A DNA stretch of 64,000 bases, taken from NCBI GenBank assembly GCA_910585965.1, contig CAJUHH010000012.1, positions 1 through 64,000 on the forward strand, written 5' to 3'. The position numbers and the translations under genes are program-made. This document shows positions 8,628 through 17,730 of this stretch, one piece after another. How positions within the stretch are numbered: position 1 is the first letter of the stretch; each line of letters opens with the position of its first letter. Origin of the DNA: an uncultured Lachnospiraceae bacterium (GTDB taxonomy: Bacteria > Bacillota > Clostridia > Lachnospirales > Lachnospiraceae). A model generated the notes under the pieces. That model did not search any database and was not told the DNA's origin. It saw nothing but the letters and a program-made list of their open reading frames with translations.

Positions 8628-11600
8628 TCAGTTAAAATAACGGACACCGGATCGGAACACGCCCATATCCTGCTCTCCGTAAATATTCATTGCCACAGAC
8701 TCCCCTCGGCGCTCCACGTGGGCCATCTTGCCAAAACATCTGCCGTCCAGGGACGTAATGCCCTCAATCGCCGCATAGGAACCGTTGACGTTCCATTCCT
8801 CATCCATCGAAACATTGCCGTCCATATCCGCATACTGGGTGGCCACCTGTCCGTTGGCAAACAATTTATCGATCCAATCCTTCGGCGCTACAAAACGTCC
8901 CTCCCCATGGGAAGCCGGCGTCACATACACCTTGCCTAACTCTGCCTCCTGCAGCCATGGCGATTTATTGGAAACTACTTTCGTATAAACCATTCGGGAT
9001 ATATGGCGGTTTATCGTATTAAAGGTCAGGGTAGGCGAGTTTTCATCCTGCCCGGTAATATTGCCGTAAGGAACCAGCCCCAATTTGATCAGTGCCTGGA
9101 AGCCGTTACAGATTCCAAGCGCGAGTCCGTCCCTTTCAGAAAGCAGCCGCATTACCGCCTCTTTTATTTTCGCATTCTGAAAAGCGGTGGCAAAGAACTT
9201 GGCGCTGCCGTCCGGCTCGTCCCCGGCTGAAAATCCTCCCGGGAACATAATGATCTGCGCCCCGTTAATCTCCTTTTCAAACACGTCCACCGATTCCCTG
9301 ATATCTTCCGCCGTACGGTTTTTAAATACTTTCGTCACTGCTTTTGCCCCGGCCAGTTCAAAAGCTTTCGCGCTGTCATATTCGCAGTTTGTACCCGGGA
9401 AAACCGGTATAAATACGGTCGGCCTTGCTACTTTTTCCCTGCATACATAAATCTTATCCGCCCGGTACAACGGCGATTCCACCGGCGATGCATCTGCCGA
9501 TGCCTTCGTAGGGAACACCTTCTCCAGCCTGGAAGTCCATGCCTCCATCGCCTCTTCCATGGAAATAAAAACATCCCTATAGGCAAATCCGGCCTTTTCC
9601 GTCACTTCTCCTACGATTCGGCAGTTATCAATGCCCTCCAGTCTTTCCAGCTTATCCGCTGCCACTTCCGCAACAATGTCCCCCAAGCCGTTTTCAAATA
9701 ACTCTTTCGCCGCCAGGTCTTCGGAAAGTTCTATCCCCATCCGATTTCCGAATGCCATCTTGCTAAGCGCCGCAGCAATTCCTTTCGCATCCGTTGCATA
9801 AGCGGAAACAATCGTTCCATCATCAATCAATGCCGTTATCTGGCAGTATAATCCCAGAACCTCCTCATAGACCGGAATATCATATTCATCCTTTTCGATC
9901 CAGAATTGAACCAGCTTATTCCCGGCTTTTTTCAATTCAGGCGTAATCATATTGCTTCCTTTCGCCACATCCACCGCAAATGAAACAAGCGTAGGAGGAA
10001 CATCGATATCGTTAAATGTCCCCGACATGCTGTCCTTGCCGCCGATCGACGCAAGGCCATATCCGATCTGCGCGTCATATGCGCCGAGAAGGGCCGCAAA
10101 AGGCTGGCTCCAGCGCCCGGGATCCGCCGTCATCCGCCGGAAATATTCCTGGAACGTAAAACGTATATTCCTACAGTCTCCTCCGCTGGCTACTATTTTC
10201 GCCATGGATTCCGTCACCGCATAGATCGCCCCGTGGTAAGGACTCCAGGAGGAAAGGAACGGATCAAAGCCATAGCCCATCATCGTCACCGTATCCGTTT
10301 TTCCTTTCAGCACCGGAAGCTTCGCCACCATTGTCTGCGTTTCCGTCGTCTGGAATTTTCCCCCATAAGGCATGAAAACCGATGCCGCGCCGATCGAGGA
10401 ATCGAACATTTCCACAAGCCCCTTCTGGGAGCATACGTTCAGATCATGCAAAGCCGCGAGCCAAGCTGCCTTCACATCTTCTTTTTCCAGCAGTTCTGCC
10501 ACAGCCGGCACCGCTATCCGCTTAAAATAATTATCCTCTTTTTCCGGGATGTCCACCCTCACATCCGTTTCCTGGTGCGCCCCGTTCGTGTCCAGAAAAG
10601 AACGTTTGATATTGACAATCTCTTTCCCGCGCCATTTCAATATCAGCCTGGGTTCTTTCGTCACTTCCGCTACCGGCAGAGCCTCCAGGTTTTCCTCTGC
10701 CGCATAATCCAGAAAAATATCCACATTTTCCGGCGAAACCACAACCGCCATCCTTTCCTGGGATTCGGAGATCGCCAGTTCCGTGCCGTCCAGCCCTTCA
10801 TATTTTTTCGGCACTTTATCCAGATCCACAACCAAACCATCTGCCAGTTCTCCAATGGCAACCGATACGCCGCCGGCGCCGAAATCATTGCATTTCTTAA
10901 TCAGTCGGCTGACTTCCCTGCGCCGGAACAGCCTTTGTATTTTACGCTCTGTCGGCGCGTTCCCCTTCTGCACTTCCGCGCCGCACGTCTCAATGGAACT
11001 TTCCGTATGTACCTTCGAAGAACCAGTCGCTCCGCCGCATCCGTCCCTTCCGGTTCTGCCGCCTAATAGAATAATTATATCCCCCGGGTCGGAATTTTCC
11101 CGGATCACGCTGTTTCTTGGAGCCGCTCCCATCACCGCTCCGATTTCCATCCTCTTCGCTACATAATCGGGATGATAAATTTCTTTTACATAACCAGTTG
11201 CCAAGCCGATCTGATTTCCATAAGAAGAATAGCCGCTGGCCGCCCCGCGCACCAGTTTCTTCTGTGACAGCTTTCCCTTCAACGTATCCTTAATCGGCAC
11301 GGTAGGGTCAGCCGCCCCCGTCACGCGCATCGCCTGGTACACATACCCTCTGCCGGAAAGGGGGTCCCTGATCGCCCCGCCAAGGCAGGTCGCGGCACCG
11401 CCGAAAGGTTCTATTTCCGTCGGATGGTTATGGGTCTCGTTCTTAAAAAATACCAGCCACTCTTCCGTCACCGGCCCCTCTCCATAGTCCATTTCCACCG
11501 GGACGACAACGGAACAGGCGTTGATTTCGTCGGATTCTTCCATGTCATCCAGCTTTCCGTCTTTCTTTAATTTGCGCATCGCCATCAGCGCCAGATCCAT

Positions 11601-12425
11601 CAAACAGACAAACTTGTCCTTCCTTTCCCCGAACAGCTCTTCCCTCGTGTCGAGGTAACTCTGATAAGTCGTTTCAATCGGCGACCGGTAATATCCCTCG
11701 CCGAACTCCACGTGCTTCAATTCCGTAGAAAAAGTCGTATGACGGCAGTGATCCGACCAATAGGTATCCAATACCCTTATTTCCGTCACCGTAGGATCCC
11801 TGTCTTCCTCCCCGTTAAAATAGTTCTGAATATGCTGGAAATCCCGGAAGGTCATCGCCAGCCCCAAAGAATCGTACAGCTCCCTCAGCTTATCCTCTTC
11901 CATTTTCCGAAAGCCGTCAAAAACAGCCACATCCTCCGGCTCCTTAAAGTCCGCCTTCAGCGTATCCGGCTTGTCCATTCCTGTTTCCCTCGAATCCACC
12001 GGATTGATGCAGTATCCCTTTATCCGGTCAAATTCATCATCGGAAATATCCCCCAGCACCAGATAGGTGACTGCCGTTCGGATCACCGGCTGCTCGTCCT
12101 CTTTTAAGAACCTGACGCACTGCACGGCGGAATCCGCCCGCTGGTCGAACTGCCCGGGAAGGAATTCCACGCTGAACACCCTTCCCCCTTCGGGTATATC
12201 AAAATTCTCCCTGTACAGAATATCCACCGGCGGTTCGGAAAAAATGCTCCTGCAAGCCGCCTCAAAAATATCTTCTGACAAGTTTTCCACGTCATAGCGG
12301 ATCAGCACCCTCACATCTTCCACCCCGGAAATATTCAGATAACTTTGGATCTCCTCTTTCAGTTCCTTCGCCTTGACCGCAAACGGTTCTTTCTTTTCCA
12401 CATAAATGCGCTTTACACCATCCAT
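8628..12425 (-). CDS. purL: Phosphoribosylformylglycinamidine synthase (single-chain FGAM synthase)
   Basis: Converts FGAR, glutamine and ATP to FGAM, the fourth step of IMP synthesis. The 1265-residue chain is the long single-polypeptide form in which the PurS-like N-terminus, the two AIRS-like synthetase halves and a C-terminal glutamine amidotransferase are fused. The amidotransferase nucleophile is C1106 in GICNGFQ. The FGAM synthetase signature region is around DTYWSDHCRHTTF (about residue 225). The ATG at 12425 is preceded by GGAGG at 13 nt. It is separate from the purE-M-N-D cluster 19 kb away. No guanine/adenine riboswitch is visible in the 34-bp gap upstream. Confidence 0.96.
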   Translation of the reverse strand: MDGVKRIYVEKKEPFAVKAKELKEEIQSYLNISGVEDVRVLIRYDVENLSEDIFEAACRSIFSEPPVDILYRENFDIPEGGRVFSVEFLPGQFDQRADSAVQCVRFLKEDEQPVIRTAVTYLVLGDISDDEFDRIKGYCINPVDSRETGMDKPDTLKADFKEPEDVAVFDGFRKMEEDKLRELYDSLGLAMTFRDFQHIQNYFNGEEDRDPTVTEIRVLDTYWSDHCRHTTFSTELKHVEFGEGYYRSPIETTYQSYLDTREELFGERKDKFVCLMDLALMAMRKLKKDGKLDDMEESDEINACSVVVPVEMDYGEGPVTEEWLVFFKNETHNHPTEIEPFGGAATCLGGAIRDPLSGRGYVYQAMRVTGAADPTVPIKDTLKGKLSQKKLVRGAASGYSSYGNQIGLATGYVKEIYHPDYVAKRMEIGAVMGAAPRNSVIRENSDPGDIIILLGGRTGRDGCGGATGSSKVHTESSIETCGAEVQKGNAPTERKIQRLFRRREVSRLIKKCNDFGAGGVSVAIGELADGLVVDLDKVPKKYEGLDGTELAISESQERMAVVVSPENVDIFLDYAAEENLEALPVAEVTKEPRLILKWRGKEIVNIKRSFLDTNGAHQETDVRVDIPEKEDNYFKRIAVPAVAELLEKEDVKAAWLAALHDLNVCSQKGLVEMFDSSIGAASVFMPYGGKFQTTETQTMVAKLPVLKGKTDTVTMMGYGFDPFLSSWSPYHGAIYAVTESMAKIVASGGDCRNIRFTFQEYFRRMTADPGRWSQPFAALLGAYDAQIGYGLASIGGKDSMSGTFNDIDVPPTLVSFAVDVAKGSNMITPELKKAGNKLVQFWIEKDEYDIPVYEEVLGLYCQITALIDDGTIVSAYATDAKGIAAALSKMAFGNRMGIELSEDLAAKELFENGLGDIVAEVAADKLERLEGIDNCRIVGEVTEKAGFAYRDVFISMEEAMEAWTSRLEKVFPTKASADASPVESPLYRADKIYVCREKVARPTVFIPVFPGTNCEYDSAKAFELAGAKAVTKVFKNRTAEDIRESVDVFEKEINGAQIIMFPGGFSAGDEPDGSAKFFATAFQNAKIKEAVMRLLSERDGLALGICNGFQALIKLGLVPYGNITGQDENSPTLTFNTINRHISRMVYTKVVSNKSPWLQEAELGKVYVTPASHGEGRFVAPKDWIDKLFANGQVATQYADMDGNVSMDEEWNVNGSYAAIEGITSLDGRCFGKMAHVERRGESVAMNIYGEQDMGVFRSGVRYFN

Positions 12426-12459
12426 AATGATCTATCGTCCTCCATTTTTTATGCCCCAT

Positions 12460-13047
12460 CTATTCCTCGTCAATCACCAGACCCTGCATAATATATAACA
12501 CTTCGCGGTCCACCATTTCCTCCGTGATGCCGCGCGTCTGGGCAGCTATTTTAAGCCCTTCCAGAACATACATGATATTCCTCGCCGCGCCTTTCGCGTC
12601 CTCGCAGTAAAACTCGCCGGCTTCCACCCCGGCCTCTATCAGCTTTTCTATAATCCTTACTGCGGCATCAAACTGCTGCTTCAACGGATTTTCCTTTTTC
12701 GGTACCTTATTCTGGAAAAAATATTCATAAACCGCCATCGACAGATTATTCCTGTTCTGAAGAAGCTCCCTTTTCTGCTCCTTCAAAAACAGCGCAAGAA
12801 TATCGGAAGGCGTCGCATCCTGCCTGACTTTTCCGGCAAATACATCATCCGCTTCCTCCGCTTCCATTTTCAGGACATCCAAAAACAATTCATCCGTACC
12901 TGAAAAGTATAAATACAGGCCGCCCCGGCTGATCCCGCAGGCTTCCACAATATCTTTCATGGTAACGTCCTTATACCCCTTCTCGATAAAAACCCCTCTT
13001 GCCGTTTCCACTATATACTTTTTCTTCTGCGCTGACTTCTCGCTCAT
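12460..13047 (-). CDS. TetR/AcrR family transcriptional regulator
   Basis: A 195-residue cytosolic repressor-type protein. The N-terminal helix-turn-helix (about residues 25-47, including the GISRGGLYLYF recognition-helix segment) is typical of TetR proteins. The remainder is helical, acidic and variable, as expected for the ligand-binding and dimerisation domain; the ligand cannot be inferred. The start has AAGGGG 8 nt upstream. It lies 44 bp after an unknown gene and 34 bp before purL, all on the minus strand. Whether it regulates purL, its upstream neighbour, or a distant gene is unknown. Confidence 0.88.
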   Translation of the reverse strand: MSEKSAQKKKYIVETARGVFIEKGYKDVTMKDIVEACGISRGGLYLYFSGTDELFLDVLKMEAEEADDVFAGKVRQDATPSDILALFLKEQKRELLQNRNNLSMAVYEYFFQNKVPKKENPLKQQFDAAVRIIEKLIEAGVEAGEFYCEDAKGAARNIMYVLEGLKIAAQTRGITEEMVDREVLYIMQGLVIDEE

Positions 13048-13091
13048 TTGTGCAACCCCTTAACTTTTTCTTCCGTTCCGCCGGTCAGTCT

Positions 13092-13583
13092 TTACATCTG
13101 AAACCACATTTTTTCCGGCCCTGCATGGATCGGCTTATCCCAATATTCCAGAATTTCCTTCATCTTAAGAATCACTTTCAGGATAGATCCGTTGCTCACC
13201 CCGTCTGACCATATCTGCCCTTTCGTCATGCCTCCTAAAATATATTTGGAAAATATCCCCTTTAAAGTATCCATGTCCTGTATCGTCGCCCGTTCTATCA
13301 CGCGCTGCTCGTCCTCGACCGTACGGATCCGATTACGCGAATACACATATGCATAATTGCGGTCCAGCAGCTGTGTCCTTTTCGCATCCTTCACAAGGCT
13401 CATCAAAGTTCCATCATATACTGGAAAAGGTATGGAATGTTCCTCGATTCCGTTTCCCTGGTACAGATTGGATATGCTGTTCCCAACCTTTGACTCCAGC
13501 CATGGTATATACCGGATCAGCCTTTCCACATCCGGGCGGTATCCGTTCGCAACCTCATGCATATATAGCGTGTCTTTCTCCAT
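13092..13583 (-). CDS. Conserved hypothetical protein (possibly DUF6508-like)
   Basis: A 163-residue soluble protein with no signal peptide or membrane segment. The ATG follows a GGGAGAG ribosome binding site. I do not firmly recognise it. The C-terminal part (GGMTKGQIWSDGVSNGSIL followed by a helical stretch) recalls the DUF6508 family, but this is from memory of pattern only. It is the first gene of a minus-strand group with the TetR regulator and diverges from the large CNBD protein gene at 13776, so the regulator may act on this intergenic region. Confidence 0.7.
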   Translation of the reverse strand: MEKDTLYMHEVANGYRPDVERLIRYIPWLESKVGNSISNLYQGNGIEEHSIPFPVYDGTLMSLVKDAKRTQLLDRNYAYVYSRNRIRTVEDEQRVIERATIQDMDTLKGIFSKYILGGMTKGQIWSDGVSNGSILKVILKMKEILEYWDKPIHAGPEKMWFQM

Positions 13584-13688
13584 GCGTCTTCTCTCCCTTA
13601 TAGTTCCTGCTAAAAGTTATATTAAAATTTGTTCCTTTGATGTTAAGTATATCATAAAATGGAAAAATGTACAGCAGCACTTTCTCTA

Positions 13689-13717
13689 TTGTATTTCACC
13701 GGGAGAATCTGTATAAT
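13689..13717 (+). promoter_or_regulatory. Promoter of the CNBD-domain gene
   Basis: TTGTAT (13689-13694) and TATAAT (13712-13717) are separated by exactly 17 bp on the plus strand. The predicted start near 13724 leaves a leader of about 50 nt before the ATG at 13776 and rules out upstream in-frame starts near 13659. Confidence 0.65.
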
Positions 13718-13767
13718 AAATATGTACGTTATTTTTCTATTATTATCATTCGTTTCAGGAGGGAGTT

Positions 13768-13779
13768 ATGAAATTATGA
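13768..13779 (+). promoter_or_regulatory. Three-codon minicistron overlapping the CNBD gene start
   Basis: ATG AAA TTA TGA, five nt after an AGGAGGG box, ends in an ATGA overlap with the start codon of the following gene at 13776. The strong ribosome binding site is ideally spaced for this minicistron and about 12-13 nt from the main start, so the main gene may be translated by termination-reinitiation. This could also be a chance arrangement. Confidence 0.35.
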
Positions 13780-16040
13780 CCAAAGAAATACAAAAAGGGG
13801 CGGTGATCTGCCAGAACGGACAGACGGCAGACTCCATACATATGATCATTAAAGGAACGGTACGCGCGATCTATCCGGGAGGCGAATATCTTCTGGAAAA
13901 AGGGGATGTGATCGGCCTTTTCGATATATACCGTGAAAATTATATTTTTACTTATACCGCTTTGGAAGATACCACGATCGCTTCTTTCCCTTGCAGCAAA
14001 GGAGGAATTTCCGCATTATTCAGCAAAAAGCCGGATTTTGCCCTGATCGCCGCCAAATCCTGTTTTAAACAGATACTTAACATTCTGGAAGTTTATGAAT
14101 TTATCAAATACGACTGCATTAATCTTTACCGCTATATCACAGACAGCTATAACGAATACTGCCGCCTGTGCGAATGCCACCGCATATCCCCGCGGCTGCT
14201 GCCGGAACTGGAAGAAATCAAGCCGTTGGAGCTGGAAGACGATATCCCCCAATGGCTGGGCAGCTATTATGAAAACATGGCCGCCGTCCTTACCAAAACG
14301 CTCCCGCTTTCCCGCGTACCTTATTCCGACTTTTTAAACGGCCTGTTGCTGAAGACCGGCCAGGATGTTTCGGATATTGTTTCCGTATGCCATATTATGG
14401 ACTATTATAAATCGGACACTGCCAAGATTCTAATGAATAAAAACCGTCTGGACCTGTTCGACCTATATATCAGCCTCCTTTTCCGGCTCGGTCCGAATGA
14501 GGAGGATTCCACTCCTGTCAGCGGCGACATCGGCCGCATGATGCTCTATCTGGAAGGAATCAATTCCATTAACAGGGAACTGTATAAAAACCGGGTTGAT
14601 GAATATAAGAAAAAACTCGCTTCCATGGAAGAACAGGGAACGAATCCTTCAGAAAAGAAATCATCCGGACACGCCAACGACCTGCAAGGGTCTCTCCATA
14701 CGATCCTGCATTATTCCGGCTGTGATAAAGATGTCTGCAACGAATTCATAAAATATGTGGATGAGTTCAAAGCGCAGATCGACAAAAATGCAACCGATGA
14801 TGCCAGCAGGAAACTGCGCCTCCATCTGACAAAACTGTTTTATAAAATATATACCGCTGCTTTTGAGAAAAGCCTTCAGGACGACAATATCCCTGTTGTC
14901 CTGAAAATGTTCTTCCAATTCGGCTATGTGGACGAGGAACTCGCAGGAGCGGAAAATGCCTCCTACCTTTCCTCCATTGCCGAATATTTCCCTTCCAGCC
15001 CGGAGCAGCATATTTATACTGCATACGAATGGCTGAAAGCCGTTTATAACGGGGAAAAAGAACCAAGCCGGAATGAATTCGACGCTGATTTCCCCGCTTA
15101 TGTCCATGAGCTGAAAACAAGCGGAAAGATTACCGCAGCCGCAGAAAAGGAAATGGTCGATGACAACCGGGAAAAAGTTTTGTTTGAGCTGAATAACATG
15201 TTCCCTCTTGTCAACAAAATGACTTTCGGCCGGATCACGACCTTCTGTCCGCTCTTTTCCGAACATAACGTATTAAAAGAACTGGACAAAAGCCTTGTCA
15301 CGGCACAGAAAATGACGGCGGCTGTCGATAAGATCCGCTCCGTTGATTTCGGAGCCTATTATCGCGAAACCGTTTACGCCAATCCCGCAGCCGGCATACA
15401 ACGGGAATATGTCAGCGTCGAAATTCTCCCGGATGTTATCCTGATGCCAAACATCGGCACCAGGGGCGTTATGTGGCAGGAAATTGAAGGGAAGCGCCGC
15501 ACTACCCCGGCCCGCATGATGGTTTCCGTCTTCCAGATGGAGGATCTGGAATCCGCAATGACAAGGCTTACCGGCGAATTCCGCTGGGAAATGTGCCGCA
15601 GGGTGCAGGGGCCGAGATGGAACGACGTATCCGAGCCATCCCTTACCAGTGAATATTTTGATTATATCCAGTTTTATAAAAAGAACCACGAGCTTACAGC
15701 AGATGCCAAGGATAAAATCAAATCCGCCATGCAGAAAGCCAAAAACAGCTACAAAGAAATGTTCGTCCGCGATTATATCACCTGGATTTTATATGAAGGC
15801 AACAGTTCGCCCCGCCTGAACAAAGTGGCCAGAAGCATTATTGCTGCCTACTGCCCGTTCTCCAAAGAAATCCGTGATAAGTTAAAGAGCAATCCTATGT
15901 ATAAAGAAATGCTCGATAAGTATGACCTGAAGCAGTCGCAGAAAATACACCATATCGATAATTTATGCCAGAAACTCAATCATACAAACGTGGATATCCC
16001 GGAAGAAATCCTGAACCAGAAAAAGTTTCTGGAAAGCTAA
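13776..16040 (+). CDS. Large protein with N-terminal cyclic-nucleotide-binding-like domain
   Basis: A 754-residue cytosolic protein. Residues 1-110 look like a Crp/Fnr-type cNMP-binding beta-roll (paired strands with GTVRAIYPGGEYLLEKGDVIG), but the phosphate-binding cassette lacks the usual arginine, so cAMP binding is doubtful. No helix-turn-helix follows. The remaining ~640 residues are mostly helical and charged, with a conserved-looking segment near 550 (PNIGTRGVMWQE) that I cannot assign. The start at 13776 is chosen because the strong AGGAGGG lies upstream and the promoter excludes longer forms; a three-codon reading frame (13768-13779) overlaps the start. It is followed 93 bp later by an MFS transporter gene with its own promoter. 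Confidence 0.75.
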   Translation: MTKEIQKGAVICQNGQTADSIHMIIKGTVRAIYPGGEYLLEKGDVIGLFDIYRENYIFTYTALEDTTIASFPCSKGGISALFSKKPDFALIAAKSCFKQILNILEVYEFIKYDCINLYRYITDSYNEYCRLCECHRISPRLLPELEEIKPLELEDDIPQWLGSYYENMAAVLTKTLPLSRVPYSDFLNGLLLKTGQDVSDIVSVCHIMDYYKSDTAKILMNKNRLDLFDLYISLLFRLGPNEEDSTPVSGDIGRMMLYLEGINSINRELYKNRVDEYKKKLASMEEQGTNPSEKKSSGHANDLQGSLHTILHYSGCDKDVCNEFIKYVDEFKAQIDKNATDDASRKLRLHLTKLFYKIYTAAFEKSLQDDNIPVVLKMFFQFGYVDEELAGAENASYLSSIAEYFPSSPEQHIYTAYEWLKAVYNGEKEPSRNEFDADFPAYVHELKTSGKITAAAEKEMVDDNREKVLFELNNMFPLVNKMTFGRITTFCPLFSEHNVLKELDKSLVTAQKMTAAVDKIRSVDFGAYYRETVYANPAAGIQREYVSVEILPDVILMPNIGTRGVMWQEIEGKRRTTPARMMVSVFQMEDLESAMTRLTGEFRWEMCRRVQGPRWNDVSEPSLTSEYFDYIQFYKKNHELTADAKDKIKSAMQKAKNSYKEMFVRDYITWILYEGNSSPRLNKVARSIIAAYCPFSKEIRDKLKSNPMYKEMLDKYDLKQSQKIHHIDNLCQKLNHTNVDIPEEILNQKKFLES

Positions 16041-16057
16041 AAACCGCCTTTTTCTAC

Positions 16058-16085
16058 TTGAAATATATCTTTGTCGATGTATAAT
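16058..16085 (+). promoter_or_regulatory. Promoter of the MFS transporter gene
   Basis: TTGAAA (16058-16063) and a perfect TATAAT (16080-16085) with a 16-bp spacer lie about 50 bp before the transporter ATG, so this gene can be transcribed independently of the upstream gene. Confidence 0.7.
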
Positions 16086-16133
16086 AGAATGAGTGGTTTT
16101 TCCAATATTACATACAGAAAGCGAGAAAAAAAT

Positions 16134-17339
16134 ATGAAAGGTTTACCAAACAACAAATGGGTAAGGGCCGCTATCCCCGCTCTTCTGCTCCATTGCAGTA
16201 TCGGTACGGTATATTGCTGGTCCCTGTTAAAAAGCGACATTGCCGAATATCTCGGCCGCTCGAAAGGAGAAGTGGAATGGGCGTTCAGCATCGCCATCTT
16301 CTTTTTAGGTATGTCTGCCGCTTTTGCCGGACGCATCGTGGAGAAAAACATCCATAAATCTTCCCTGATCGCTACGTTCTGCTTTGCAGCAGGTTTTGCA
16401 GGCACAGGGCTTTGCGTTCATTTGAAATCTTTAATTGGAATTTATATCTGCTATGGCGTGATCATGGGCATCGGCCTCGGCCTCGGCTATCTGTCCCCGG
16501 TTAAAACTCTGATGCTCTGGTTCAGCGAACAGAAAGGCCTGGCTACCGGCCTTGCAGTTGCCGGTTTCGGCCTCGCAAAAGTAATCGCAAGCCCTATTAT
16601 GACCGCCCTGATCGGCGCGGTCGGCATCGTCAATATGTTTTATGTGCTTGCCATCGCTTACTTCATTATGATGTTTACAGGCCATCTTTTATTGAAAAAA
16701 CCGGACGGCTGGGCGGAGGACCAGGGAAAATCCGCTACCAAAGTATCGGATATTTTTAAAAACCCTACTTTTATCGGCACATGGCTTATGTTCTATATTA
16801 ACATTACCTGCGGTCTTGCCCTCATTTCCCAGGAAAAAGATATCCTGACAAACATGGGCGTTTCTGCAGCTACCATCGGCATCGTTTCTTCCCTGACTGC
16901 TGTTTTCAACGCAGGAGGAAGACTCGGCTTCTCGGCAGCGGCTGATAAGCTGAAGGACAGAAATACGATCTACAAACTGATTTTTATCCTGTCGATCGTT
17001 TTCTCAGGCATTATGATCGTAACAAACGGCATCAACAACGGGATTGTTTTCCTCGCGATCATTCTCCTGTGCGTCATCAACGCAGGATACGGCGGAGGAT
17101 TCAGCAACCTTCCCACTCTGTTGTCCGACCGTTTCGGCATGAAGAGCATCAGCCAGATCCACGGACTTGCCCTTTCTGCATGGGCTTTCGCAGGACTTTC
17201 CGGCAACCAGCTCAGTTCCTTTATTGTCAGCAAAACCGGTTCTTTCAATAACGTATTATATGTGACTACCGTTCTTTACGTGGTAGCGCTCGTTATTTCC
17301 TTCGTACTGGTAAAACCGTCCCAGACTCCTGTGGACTAA
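16134..17339 (+). CDS. MFS transporter, oxalate/formate antiporter (OFA) family
   Basis: A 401-residue integral membrane protein with twelve hydrophobic segments. The first half contains the OFA-like opening (GTVYCWSLLKSDIAE) and the GYLSPVKTLMLWF segment typical of OxlT-like proteins. Members exchange small carboxylates such as oxalate and formate, but many are of unknown substrate and specificity cannot be read here. The ATG at 16134 is chosen over upstream starts because it begins the hydrophobic family N-terminus and follows the promoter at 16058-16085. A strong terminator follows at 17405-17447. Confidence 0.85.
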   Translation: MKGLPNNKWVRAAIPALLLHCSIGTVYCWSLLKSDIAEYLGRSKGEVEWAFSIAIFFLGMSAAFAGRIVEKNIHKSSLIATFCFAAGFAGTGLCVHLKSLIGIYICYGVIMGIGLGLGYLSPVKTLMLWFSEQKGLATGLAVAGFGLAKVIASPIMTALIGAVGIVNMFYVLAIAYFIMMFTGHLLLKKPDGWAEDQGKSATKVSDIFKNPTFIGTWLMFYINITCGLALISQEKDILTNMGVSAATIGIVSSLTAVFNAGGRLGFSAAADKLKDRNTIYKLIFILSIVFSGIMIVTNGINNGIVFLAIILLCVINAGYGGGFSNLPTLLSDRFGMKSISQIHGLALSAWAFAGLSGNQLSSFIVSKTGSFNNVLYVTTVLYVVALVISFVLVKPSQTPVD

Positions 17340-17404
17340 GCGGAAGGCAATTATGAAGAAAAGATAAATTTTACAGAAATCTATTTGCATGGCAAAATAA
17401 AAAG

Positions 17405-17447
17405 CGTATACTCCATAGTAGCCTCTATGGAGTATACGTTTTTATTT
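17405..17447 (+). terminator. Rho-independent terminator of the MFS gene
   Basis: A perfect 14-bp stem (17405-17418 with 17425-17438, CGTATACTCCATAG and its complement), a six-base loop TAGCCT, and a following TTTTTATTTT run. The preceding A-run makes it potentially bidirectional. Confidence 0.92.
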
Positions 17448-17457
17448 TAAAGGGGAA

Positions 17458-17704
17458 ATGAGGATGGAAAAAGGGATGGAAATGAGACCCGGCCAGGCAT
17501 CCCAGGCTCTGGGACAAACGGCTGGACGCACTTGATGCACGGAACATTCCGATGAGCCTCTTAAAACGAAAATCGCGTTCAGCAAGGGCTTCCGCGATTC
17601 TTGAGTCTCATCTCCATCGCGCAAAAGCCGTTTGTCCAGCCGTTCGGCCCAGAGCCTGGGATGCCTGGCCGGGTCTCATTTCCATCCTTTTTCCACATCC
17701 TCAT
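17458..17704. repeat. Large palindromic element A
   Basis: The whole gap between the MFS terminator and vanZ is one giant imperfect inverted repeat. The arms include a perfect 40-bp match (17474-17513 with 17648-17687), an inner 9-bp stem (17519-17527 with 17634-17642) beyond a 5x5 internal loop, and outer pairing of about 16 bp with small bulges (17458-17473 with 17688-17704). The central ~106 nt (17528-17633) can form further stems and, on the minus strand, matches the core of the element at 59253-59569. No credible protein is encoded; short ORFs here simply read through the arms. Confidence 0.85.
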
Positions 17705-17730
17705 CTTCATACAAAGAAAGGGTTCCGATT

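Noticed and set aside
12426..12459. Purine riboswitch or T-box upstream of purL, purE or argS
   Set aside because: The leaders are too short and no aptamer-like conserved segments are visible.
13659..13775. N-terminal extension of the CNBD-domain protein by 39 residues
   Set aside because: The promoter at 13689-13717 lies inside it and the best ribosome binding site is further downstream.
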